Positions 31,772-38,233 of a stretch of 64,000 bases of DNA are shown one piece after another. Every line of letters starts with the position of its first letter. Within the stretch, counting starts at the first letter, position 1. A model generated the notes under the pieces. That model had not been told where the DNA came from and ran no database searches. It worked only from the letters and a program-made list of their open reading frames with translations. Made by a program: the position numbers and the translations under genes. Source of the stretch: DATMNI01 sp035570275 (GTDB taxonomy: Bacteria; Acidobacteriota; Terriglobia; Bryobacterales; Bryobacteraceae); assembly GCA_035570275.1 (NCBI GenBank), contig DATMNI010000467.1, forward strand, positions 73,520-137,519. Reading direction: 5' to 3'.

Positions 31772-31818
31772 GTCTGTTAACCGAAGGGTTGTAGGTTCGA
31801 ATCCTACCTGAGCAACCA
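31772..31818 (+). tRNA. 3' half of a tRNA-Asn(GTT), fragment with CCA
   Basis: The sequence contains the anticodon loop CTGTTAA (31774-31780), a 3' anticodon strand CCGAA, the variable loop, a perfect T arm GTAGG-TTCGAAT-CCTAC (31791-31807), the 3' acceptor strand CTGAGCA, discriminator A and encoded CCA (31816-31818). The 5' half is missing: no TGCTCAG acceptor strand or D arm lies upstream. It cannot be a working tRNA. Antisense translation of this spot gives the known tRNA artefact VGFEPTTLRLT. Such 3' tRNA fragments are typical ends of integrated elements. The 250 bp to the right of it shows no gene. Confidence 0.7.
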
Positions 31819-32068
31819 ATTCAAGCCCGTTAGTTTCAAAGTATCCCTCTACCAAACACGCGAGTTCCCACGCCACGCCAGCCTGGCGCCGCCTTGACGA
31901 AGCCGCCGGATTTGGGACCAGATGCGCGACGGCCGAATTTAGAGCGCGGGTGCGCTGTTCAATGTCCGCCAGGCGGGGTCAGTCCTGATACGCAACTGCG
32001 AGGCTGAGCGGTGTTTTCGGGAAAGCCAGGTGGCCGTTGAACTTACGAATTTGATCCATCCAGCACCA

Positions 32069-32284
32069 TCATGCCGGTCGGCGAAGTGGCGGCGTAACGG
32101 CGTACTCGACGGACCTTGGATTTGCCATGCGCTTGGAAGCATCGAGAATCTCGAAACTGACCATGTTGCCGCCGGCATCGTAGTCCAGGATGACGCCGGG
32201 CTTTTCCTGATCGCTTTCCGCGACCGGAGCGTCCCTGAGCAGGACGCTGAGGACGTCAACTTCGGGGTCGTATACTACTTTCAT
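32069..32284 (-). CDS. DUF2283 family protein
   Basis: A 71-residue protein starting MKVVYDPEVDVLSVLLRDAP, with KPGVILDYDAGGNMVSFEIL and DASKRMANPRSVEYAV. This is the complete DUF2283 pattern (a small beta-rich protein with a conserved DYD and an EILDAS strand). The function is unknown; the family is common near toxin-antitoxin and mobile regions. The last residues (TPPLRRPA) differ from the usual ending, so the 3' end may be disturbed. It overlaps the end of the broken HEPN gene by 4 bases, which implies that the MNT, HEPN and DUF2283 genes once formed one operon. Confidence 0.8.
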   Translation of the reverse strand: MKVVYDPEVDVLSVLLRDAPVAESDQEKPGVILDYDAGGNMVSFEILDASKRMANPRSVEYAVTPPLRRPA

Positions 32285-32681
32285 TCTGCGCTCCAGTACT
32301 TCTCGATCTTGCTGGTCCGGTAAGCGGTAACAATCACTGGCGGCTCGTCATTTTCGTCAGCCATCTCGACAGTTGGCAATCCGGTCTCGCCCGGATAGCG
32401 AAATTCCCACGCAAATCTCGTCAACGGCCCCAAGCCGCTCATGACATCACCCAATGCCGGTTCCAAATCAACACACTGCCGGGTGAGTTCCACCAAATCG
32501 TGCGTGCGCCGAAACGATTGGTCCAGACCATCGACTTCTCAACCGCCTGCCGGCAGTGGAACAGGCAATCCTCCGTGTCGGGAGGGTCGAGAGTAAGCAC
32601 GCTCTCCGCACGCCACAAATCCTTGCGGCTCTTTTTAATCCAGGCCAGCGTTTCCTCGACGCGGATGGGATCAGGCTGCAT
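32281..32681 (-). pseudogene. HEPN-domain toxin, frameshifted
   Basis: Two frames together make one HEPN protein. The first (from 32681) reads ETLAWIKKSRKDLWRAESVL and DCLFHCRQAVEKSMVWTNRF. The second takes over near 32500 and reads THDLVELTRQCVDLEPALGD and the C-terminal FRYPGETGLPTVEMADENDE. A shift of one reading frame and probably a short deletion separate them; the Rx4H motif (RFGARTH) falls at the junction. HEPN proteins are RNases paired with MNT nucleotidyltransferases. As written the protein cannot be made in full unless frameshifting occurs. Confidence 0.7.
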
Positions 32682-33039
32682 AGAGCAGCATTCCTTCCCG
32701 CAATATTGTCGAGGGCAGGGACGCTTTCAAATGGAGCCGGCTGTCGAAGTTGCGGCGTGTCCTGATCAGGAAGTCACCGCTTCGCGGCAGTCCCTCAACG
32801 GCCGTGTAGCCAATGCCCGGGTCTTTCTTACCTGCTGGCGTGTCGTCGGGTAAAACGATCATCAGATCGTAGTCGCTATCGGGCCCAGCATCGCCGCGTG
32901 CTGTCGAACCGAAGAGTTTGTCATACATCGCGCGGACCCGGACGGAGTAATGCGGTAGCGCAGTGAAATCGCGGGCGATTCCTACATCCCGGTCGGCGGC
33001 CGGCTGGGCCGAGATTGGATCGCCCGAAGCCGAGGTCAT
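32671..33039 (-). CDS. MNT-type nucleotidyltransferase antitoxin
   Basis: A 122-residue protein of the minimal nucleotidyltransferase family. The motif LFGSTARGDAGPDSDYDLMIV holds the GS and two Asp residues of the polymerase-beta fold. The C-terminal segment FDSRLHLKASLPSTILREGM is typical of the group paired with HEPN proteins. Such antitoxins AMPylate or otherwise block the HEPN RNase. The N-terminal 30 residues (MTSASGDPISAQ) do not match the usual helix, so the 5' end may be altered; an internal start near MYDKLFG is too short. It overlaps the HEPN frame by 11 bases. With the toxin frameshifted, the pair is probably inactive. Confidence 0.75.
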   Translation of the reverse strand: MTSASGDPISAQPAADRDVGIARDFTALPHYSVRVRAMYDKLFGSTARGDAGPDSDYDLMIVLPDDTPAGKKDPGIGYTAVEGLPRSGDFLIRTRRNFDSRLHLKASLPSTILREGMLLYAA

Positions 33040-33116
33040 TTAGCAACGGCCTGTTTTTAGGGTTATGAACTGGGCCCGGGGGGCGCTGGCTGATTGGCTG
33101 CTCGAAAAATCGCGGT

Positions 33117-34016
33117 TTAGCGAGGCATGACCGGCCACAAAAGGCGATGGTCTGTCCCACCTGCTAAATCCTCGGGCTGGCCGTTGGCGGGCTTTGTCGC
33201 CCGTCGTTGCGCCGCCACCTGGCTGGCGGGCACTAGCGCGAATGCCGCCGCTATGGGGAGCCTGATGAGGGCTCCGAACATCGCCAGCGGCAGCGTTTGG
33301 GAATAATGCGGGATCACCCACAGCGTCAACTCGCCGGCTCCAGTCAAGAAGATCCCGCACACCAACGCAACCCAGCCTCTGGTGATCAAACCGTTCCCGA
33401 TACGCACTACCGATTGGCGAAGCAGCATGGCTTCCAGGAACAGCACGCACAGTATCGGCAGCCCGGCTAGTGAGATCCAAGTCTCTAAGGGGATGGGGCG
33501 GCCGGCAAGCCATTCCGCGGCCACCTCGCCCAGCCGGCAGAGAGTGAATAGGACGGCGATGCCCGACACTGCCCAATCGGCAGTTCCCGGCTCGCGGCAG
33601 AATCCGAACCGGCGCAATACCCGCAGCAACGTGAAGATGCCCGCCGCCAGCAGCGCCAACTGGATTGGACCGCCAGCCGCCAAAACCGCCGGCGCCCCCG
33701 ACCCGGACAGACTGCCCATTACGCCCGACACGACGCGCGCCGCCGCCGCCAAAGTGATCAGGAGCCATGCGGACCGCAGCGGCGCGCCGGCCGGAAAGCC
33801 GCGCAACACTACCAGACAGAGCCACAGATCTACGGCCGCCATGCCTGTCACTGACAACGCCGATGTGCTGCCGGACGCTGCCTGAATCGAGAACACCAGG
33901 TTGGCGGCGTGCCACACGTAGACCGCAAGCATGCCCGCGGCCAGGTTGGCGCCCAGGAACAGCAAGATCCATCGGGGCGCCGATTCGATCCCTTCAAAAT
34001 CCGACTTTCGCATCAT
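33117..34016 (-). CDS. Multi-pass membrane protein, third gene of a sigma/anti-sigma operon
   Basis: A 299-residue protein with about seven hydrophobic helices (near 17-37, 60-72, 84-104, 113-132, 152-168, 180-196, 215-265). It has no motif I can assign to a family. The last 40 residues are polar. Its ATG overlaps the stop of the anti-sigma gene by 4 bases, so it is translated with it. The position suggests a membrane partner of the anti-sigma factor, either sensing or releasing it. I know no named family for it. Confidence 0.7.
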   Translation of the reverse strand: MMRKSDFEGIESAPRWILLFLGANLAAGMLAVYVWHAANLVFSIQAASGSTSALSVTGMAAVDLWLCLVVLRGFPAGAPLRSAWLLITLAAAARVVSGVMGSLSGSGAPAVLAAGGPIQLALLAAGIFTLLRVLRRFGFCREPGTADWAVSGIAVLFTLCRLGEVAAEWLAGRPIPLETWISLAGLPILCVLFLEAMLLRQSVVRIGNGLITRGWVALVCGIFLTGAGELTLWVIPHYSQTLPLAMFGALIRLPIAAAFALVPASQVAAQRRATKPANGQPEDLAGGTDHRLLWPVMPR

Positions 34017-34552
34017 TGGTGTTTCTCGCTGCCGCGCGGGGGGTGTTTGTCCGCTGCCGCGCGGGGGTGTCTCTCAACGGCCGCGCGGGAGAGTGTTTCC
34101 GCTGCCTCGCGGGCGCAACGCAGTCCGCCCAGCATGTCGTCTCTGACGGCCTCCGCCGCGGCCGGCCCCAGCAGGGCGTCCAGGATCTCGCAGGCGTTGG
34201 CGAGTAATTCTTCCGCCCGCATGCCAGGCCGCTCCATCAGTGAGACCGCGGGCGAACCCATATAGAGCTCCAGTTGCGAACGGACCCGGTTCTTCACGCC
34301 GGACGCCAAACCAACCGTCTGGCCGTCCCGCCACGCCACCATCGATGACAGAAGTTCGGTCAGACCCGTTTTCAGATCTCCAGTAGCGCCCGAAATTCCG
34401 CTAATGGAGAGTTCGTCCTTCTCAACCTGGATGCGGCGCAGTTCGCCGCGGCACTGCTGGCACCTCGACAGATGGTTGTCGATCCGGCGGCGCCTGGCTG
34501 AGCCGGCTTGCGCATCGCAATACGCCACCAAACCGGCGGTGCTAGGATGCAT
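34013..34552 (-). CDS. Zinc-finger (zf-HC2-type) anti-sigma factor
   Basis: A 179-residue soluble protein. The N-terminal anti-sigma domain carries HLSRCQQCRGEL (His-x3-Cys-x2-Cys, about 27-38), with an upstream Cys12 that can be the fourth ligand. Members of this class bind and silence an ECF sigma factor, often under redox control. There is no membrane helix. The C-terminal 25 residues repeat a short motif (AAVERHPRAAADKHPPRGS), a small local expansion. The start overlaps the sigma gene by 11 bases and the stop overlaps the membrane-protein gene by 4, so the three genes are tightly coupled. Confidence 0.85.
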   Translation of the reverse strand: MHPSTAGLVAYCDAQAGSARRRRIDNHLSRCQQCRGELRRIQVEKDELSISGISGATGDLKTGLTELLSSMVAWRDGQTVGLASGVKNRVRSQLELYMGSPAVSLMERPGMRAEELLANACEILDALLGPAAAEAVRDDMLGGLRCAREAAETLSRAAVERHPRAAADKHPPRGSEKHQ

Positions 34553-35120
34553 AGCGCTTTTCCCGCGTCACAGGCAGCGCCAGGTCGCGATTCTTGCGGC
34601 CATCCTGGCCCACGGCTTTGCGGATTTTTTCGTGCGCCCTGGCGAGTAAGGCGCCGACCGTGCCCGCCTGCAGCCCGAGCACGGCGGCAATTTCTTCATA
34701 GCGCAATTCTTCCGTCCGCAGTTGGACGCATTCTATCTCCCTGGGCGAGAGACCAATTTGCAGCAGGCCTTGCAGCAGATCGGAAACGCGGCCATCGGTT
34801 TCCGGATGATGCGCCGGGCAAGGCACGTGGAGAAGCGAGTCCATGCCCACTTCATTCCGGGAACCTGCCTTCTTTTGATCCAGGACATAGTTGCGCGCCA
34901 CGCGGAACAGCCAACCCTTCGGCGACCGGATCTGTTGGCCCGCCGAACGGCAAAGGAAGTAACGGAAGAACGCTTCCTGCAGCGCATCATGGGCCGTCTC
35001 CCGGTTGTCCGCAACCGCGCCGGCGTAGCGGAGTATGCCGACGGCTTCCCTCTCGTAAAGGTCTACGATCTCCTGCTCGATTCCCGCCGTGAGCGGCGGG
35101 CTGCCGGGGGTTCGATCCAT
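34542..35120 (-). CDS. ECF-type RNA polymerase sigma factor
   Basis: A 192-residue sigma factor with the two expected domains. Region 2 (about 20-90) includes DLYEREAVGILRYAGAVADN, AHDALQEAFFRYFL and SPKGWLFRVARNYVLDQ. Region 4 (about 115-175) includes LSPREIECVQLRTEELRYEE and IAAVLGLQAGTVGALLARAHEKIRKAV. It should direct RNA polymerase to a small regulon when freed from the zinc-finger protein encoded next. ECF sigma genes often read their own promoter, but none is clear upstream, where a 15-bp duplication lies at 35156-35185. The divergent Tad operon may be a target. Confidence 0.93.
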   Translation of the reverse strand: MDRTPGSPPLTAGIEQEIVDLYEREAVGILRYAGAVADNRETAHDALQEAFFRYFLCRSAGQQIRSPKGWLFRVARNYVLDQKKAGSRNEVGMDSLLHVPCPAHHPETDGRVSDLLQGLLQIGLSPREIECVQLRTEELRYEEIAAVLGLQAGTVGALLARAHEKIRKAVGQDGRKNRDLALPVTREKRYAS

Positions 35121-35155
35121 CGCACCCGATCTTACTGCGGCCCATTGCCCTGCAC

Positions 35156-35392
35156 ATAGATGGCTATGAGATAGATGGCTATGAGCAGTATTCCCCGTGC
35201 CTACTTTAGTTATCTATGTGCCGCCCCACAAGGATAACCGCAAGAAAATGTGGCGGCTTCGTAAATAATACCCGCCGCCAAATCGTCTTTATTGCATGAT
35301 GGCAAAGCGTAGTTTGCCGGTACCTCCAGTACTTGACCGGATTGGAGCGGCACCCATAGAGAGTGACCGGCGGGCGGCCGGTAATCAGGAGC
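35156..35392 (+). other. Leader region of the Tad operon with duplication and hairpins
   Basis: A direct tandem duplication of ATAGATGGCTATGAG occupies 35156-35185. Further on, GGCAAA/TTTGCC (35301-35318) and CCGGT/ACCGG (35317-35340, with GTAC/GTAC inside) form two consecutive stems, and a CAGGAG site at 35387 serves the first gene. I tested it by eye against c-di-GMP and cAMP-GMP riboswitch consensus and found no match beyond a GGCAAAG word. The region may be a regulated 5' leader. Confidence 0.4.
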
Positions 35393-35397
35393 CACTA

Positions 35398-35901
35398 ATG
35401 CGGAGCCGTGAAAAGGCATCAAACCCGACTCGATCTCGCATGTCAGGCGAGCGCGGCGCTGAAATGGTTGAAGTGTGCTTGATCCTCACGCCCCTGTTGT
35501 TGCTTACGTTCCTTCTGCTCAATCTTTCGATGGCCATCTTCCTGCGCAGCACGTTTCAGCAGGCCGTCCGCGAAGGCGCCCGCTACGCGATCACCGGGCA
35601 AACCACTACGCCGACGACTTGTCAGGACACTTCGATCAAGACGGTGGTAGCACAGAATGCCATCGGCTTCCTGAACACCGGGCAAGGGGCCGCGGCGGTG
35701 CACGTAAGATTCAGAAACCCGGCAACCGGCGCCATAGACTCCAACGCCGCGGGAAACATCGTCGAGGTCTCGGTCGAAAACTATCAATATGGCCCGCTGG
35801 CGAGATACGGGCTTTTTGCCGCAAAACTTGGGATCTGGGCGCGCGCAGCCGATGTTATGGGAGGGCTGCCCATCCTGCCCAGTATCTGCCTGGCAGAGTA
35901 G
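35398..35901 (+). CDS. TadE-like pilus assembly protein
   Basis: A 167-residue protein. The N-terminal part MSGERGAEMVEVCLILTPLL, followed by LLLTFLLLNLSMAIFLRSTF, is the TadE signature: a short basic leader, a Gly-x-Glu-hydrophobic segment like a pilin, and one membrane helix. The Ala/Glu/Met junction (RGAEMVE) fits cleavage by a prepilin peptidase. The remaining 120 residues are a small periplasmic domain. TadE proteins are minor pilins of the Flp/Tad system. CAGGAG 5 bases upstream supports ATG 35398. It is the first of three genes; the assembly ATPase, platform proteins and secretin are not in the window. Confidence 0.85.
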   Translation: MRSREKASNPTRSRMSGERGAEMVEVCLILTPLLLLTFLLLNLSMAIFLRSTFQQAVREGARYAITGQTTTPTTCQDTSIKTVVAQNAIGFLNTGQGAAAVHVRFRNPATGAIDSNAAGNIVEVSVENYQYGPLARYGLFAAKLGIWARAADVMGGLPILPSICLAE

Positions 35902-35913
35902 GTGAGGAATAAC

Positions 35914-36573
35914 ATGAGCATCCACAGAAGATCGACCAAGGCGCGGCAAGGTGTCGCGATTATGGAGTTTACGTTCTCGCTGGTGTTTCTGATCCCGCTC
36001 CTGCTGGGTGTCTTCATCTTCGGATTCAAGTTGATCCGCAGCCTTGAGATGACACAGGTCACTCGCGATTTGGGCAACATGTACCTTCGCGGCGTAGACT
36101 TCAGGGGAGCAGGGGCACAGCAAACCGCTCAGACCTTGGCCGAGGACTATAACATGACGGCCACCGGCACCAGCGTGGCGATCCTGTCCAAGGTTAAGCT
36201 AATCACCGCGGGGGACTGCACGGCGGCTAACGCGGTTGCCCCCGTGGCCGCCGGCAATTCATGCGCCAACATTGGCAAATTGGTATTTATGGAGCAGTTG
36301 CTGGTTGGTAATACCGGCGCGGGGTCGAGCCACTTCGGCGCGCCGCCGGTGCAGCCCGCCAGTTGCACGCCAATAGCTGCAGGCACGCCCTGCGTATATA
36401 CCGTTACCATCAAGGACCTGGGCAGAAACGCTAACGCCCAGACGACCGCCTTTCCGATGGTTCTCAACGCGGGAGAGTTCGCCTATGTGGCGGAGATGGT
36501 AAATCAAACCCCGGATTTGAATATCCCTGGGCTGTCCGGAGGACCCTTGGTATATGCCCGAGCGATTTTCTAG
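35914..36573 (+). CDS. Second TadE-like minor pilin
   Basis: A 219-residue protein. The leader MSIHRRSTKARQGVAIMEFT leads into one hydrophobic helix (FSLVFLIPLLLGVFIFGFKL) with the pilin-like Glu (IMEFT). The exported part contains four Cys residues (GDCTAAN, NSCANIG, ASCTPIA, TPCVYTV) that may form two disulfides. ATG 35914 is chosen; a GTG at 35902 is closer to the previous stop but has a poorer ribosome-binding site. It sits 12 bp after the first TadE gene and 21 bp before the TadG-like gene, so the three form one operon. Confidence 0.8.
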   Translation: MSIHRRSTKARQGVAIMEFTFSLVFLIPLLLGVFIFGFKLIRSLEMTQVTRDLGNMYLRGVDFRGAGAQQTAQTLAEDYNMTATGTSVAILSKVKLITAGDCTAANAVAPVAAGNSCANIGKLVFMEQLLVGNTGAGSSHFGAPPVQPASCTPIAAGTPCVYTVTIKDLGRNANAQTTAFPMVLNAGEFAYVAEMVNQTPDLNIPGLSGGPLVYARAIF

Positions 36574-36594
36574 GTGCGCAATCAGGAGGCAAAT

Positions 36595-38073
36595 ATGAAA
36601 ACCAATCACCGAGCTGTTGGGAATAGTAAGGGTTTTGTATCCGTCTACATGGCCTTCAGCTCATTTCTTTTGATCCCGATGGCTGGGCTGGCGATCGATT
36701 TCAGCGTTCTGTATAGCGTGAAGGCCAGGTTGCAGACGGCTGTGGACGCGGCTGCCGTCGGTTCCGGAAACACGCTCAATCGGGGCGCTGTGATGGACAC
36801 CGCCGCGGTAAACGATGTGGCACTGCGCTTCTTCAACGCCAATTATCCAACAGGCTACTGGGGAACAACGCAGGTATCTTACAACTCAAACCCGGTACAA
36901 GGCGCACTCGGGGTACGTACCATCACAATCGACGCGTCAGAACATGTGCCGATGCTGTTCCTGCGCGTGTTGGGCATCAGCCAAAGCACGGTAGGCGCTC
37001 TGGCGCAAGTGACGGTTCGGTACGTCAACATGATCTTGGTTGTGGACCGCTCAGGATCGGTTGAGCGGGCAACATTTAACGGGGTAGCGACCACCACAAT
37101 TGTCGCGGCCGCCTTGCACCAGTTTGTCGACCCCAGCGACGGCAGCAAGTCGCCTTATTTCAACGATGGGCGCGACAACATTGGCATGCTGACCTTCGGC
37201 GCCACTTGGGATCTCGACTTCCCAATGTCTTTGACTTTTCAAAGCGGCACGCCTCATATTGGAACCACAATCGATAACATCGACTGGAATACCAACAACA
37301 GCACGAATACGGGGGACGGATTGTTCCATGGCTACCGGCAACTCGTCAAATTGGCCCAGCCGGGCGCACTGAATGTGATCATTCTGCTTACCGATGGCAG
37401 ACCCTCCGCATTCAGCGGGACCTTTCCGGTGAGCGCCGGCGGTACATGCACAGACAGGACGGACAAAGTCGGAGTTCTGGATGCCTCAGTCAACCAAGGC
37501 TGGCCCCCGCCGACGTCCCTCGGGAACACGAACGGCGTGGTAATGAGCACGTTCCAAGGCAACGGGAAGGAGGGCCTCCTTAGTAGCGCCGTAGCCAACA
37601 ACGCTGGTTGCAGTTTTCGGGGCGACCTAACTGCCGTGCACAACGATGTTGGCAGTTTTCCCCTCTCGGTTACGCCACCCGACGACAACCCACTTAACCT
37701 TCAATTCTTCACTACGCTAACAACAAATGCGGATTTGACAACTTTCACCGGGGCAGGAACAAGCACCTCGAGCCCGCGGGCGGTCCGCTACGCCGCCTTT
37801 AACGTCGCCGACAACATAGCCACGACGATCCGCACCGATCTCAATATAGCCCCAGTCATGTTCGTGATCGGCCTGAATAACAACAACGGCGAGGAGCCGC
37901 TTGACAAGGATTGGCTAGCCCGAGTCGCGAACGATAGAGACTTTTTGGATGCTAGCGGCAACCATGTCTATCAAGCTGCTCAAACGCGCGGCTATTACTT
38001 TAACGTTGATGCCGGCGGCATCGGCACAGCATTGCAACAAATTGGTTCCCAGATCCTTCGCCTTACGAAGTGA
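36595..38073 (+). CDS. TadG-like protein with von Willebrand A domain
   Basis: A 492-residue protein. The N-terminal Flp_Tad region (GFVSVYMAFSSFLLIPMAGL, then AIDFSVLYSVKARLQTAVDA) contains the membrane helix. From about residue 140 a VWA domain follows, with MIDAS residues in ILVVDRSGSVE, the Thr region TFGATW and the acidic NVIILLTDGRPS. TadG-type VWA proteins bind to surfaces or help anchor Flp pili. GGAGG upstream of ATG 36595 supports the start. It ends before a long hairpin that separates it from the convergent TonB receptor. Codon choice looks less GC-biased than in neighbouring genes, which may reflect recent acquisition. Confidence 0.88.
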   Translation: MKTNHRAVGNSKGFVSVYMAFSSFLLIPMAGLAIDFSVLYSVKARLQTAVDAAAVGSGNTLNRGAVMDTAAVNDVALRFFNANYPTGYWGTTQVSYNSNPVQGALGVRTITIDASEHVPMLFLRVLGISQSTVGALAQVTVRYVNMILVVDRSGSVERATFNGVATTTIVAAALHQFVDPSDGSKSPYFNDGRDNIGMLTFGATWDLDFPMSLTFQSGTPHIGTTIDNIDWNTNNSTNTGDGLFHGYRQLVKLAQPGALNVIILLTDGRPSAFSGTFPVSAGGTCTDRTDKVGVLDASVNQGWPPPTSLGNTNGVVMSTFQGNGKEGLLSSAVANNAGCSFRGDLTAVHNDVGSFPLSVTPPDDNPLNLQFFTTLTTNADLTTFTGAGTSTSSPRAVRYAAFNVADNIATTIRTDLNIAPVMFVIGLNNNNGEEPLDKDWLARVANDRDFLDASGNHVYQAAQTRGYYFNVDAGGIGTALQQIGSQILRLTK

Positions 38074-38124
38074 TCTGCGCCGCGACCCTAAGAAGCTGTA
38101 AAGCAGATTCGCGACGCACAAGCG

Positions 38125-38179
38125 AAACCGCCTGTGCCACCACCGCAAGGGTCTGCTTGCAATGGTGGCCAGGCGGTTT
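38125..38179. terminator. Long bidirectional hairpin between TadG-like and TonB-receptor genes
   Basis: AAACCGCC-TG-(T)GCCACCA pairs with TGGTGGC-CA-GGCGGTTT, about 17 bp with one bulge. A smaller GCAAG/CTTGC stem lies inside. The AAA and TTT ends give short U tracts in both directions, as expected for a shared terminator of convergent genes. Confidence 0.65.
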
Positions 38180-38233
38180 GTCTCGGGCCTCAGACCGGAG
38201 CGGTCGCCCGCTTGGCCGCGGCTCCCGGCATCT

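Noticed and set aside
31424..31876. Minus-strand frame containing VGFEPTTLRLT
   Set aside because: This phrase is the well-known false translation of the antisense strand of a tRNA 3' end; the tRNA-Asn fragment at 31772-31818 explains it.
35296..35400. GEMM-type (c-di-GMP or cAMP-GMP) riboswitch ahead of the Tad genes
   Set aside because: A GGCAAAG word and two stems are present, but the two-helix core with the conserved GGGCAAACC and GACGCAAAGCC strands is not.
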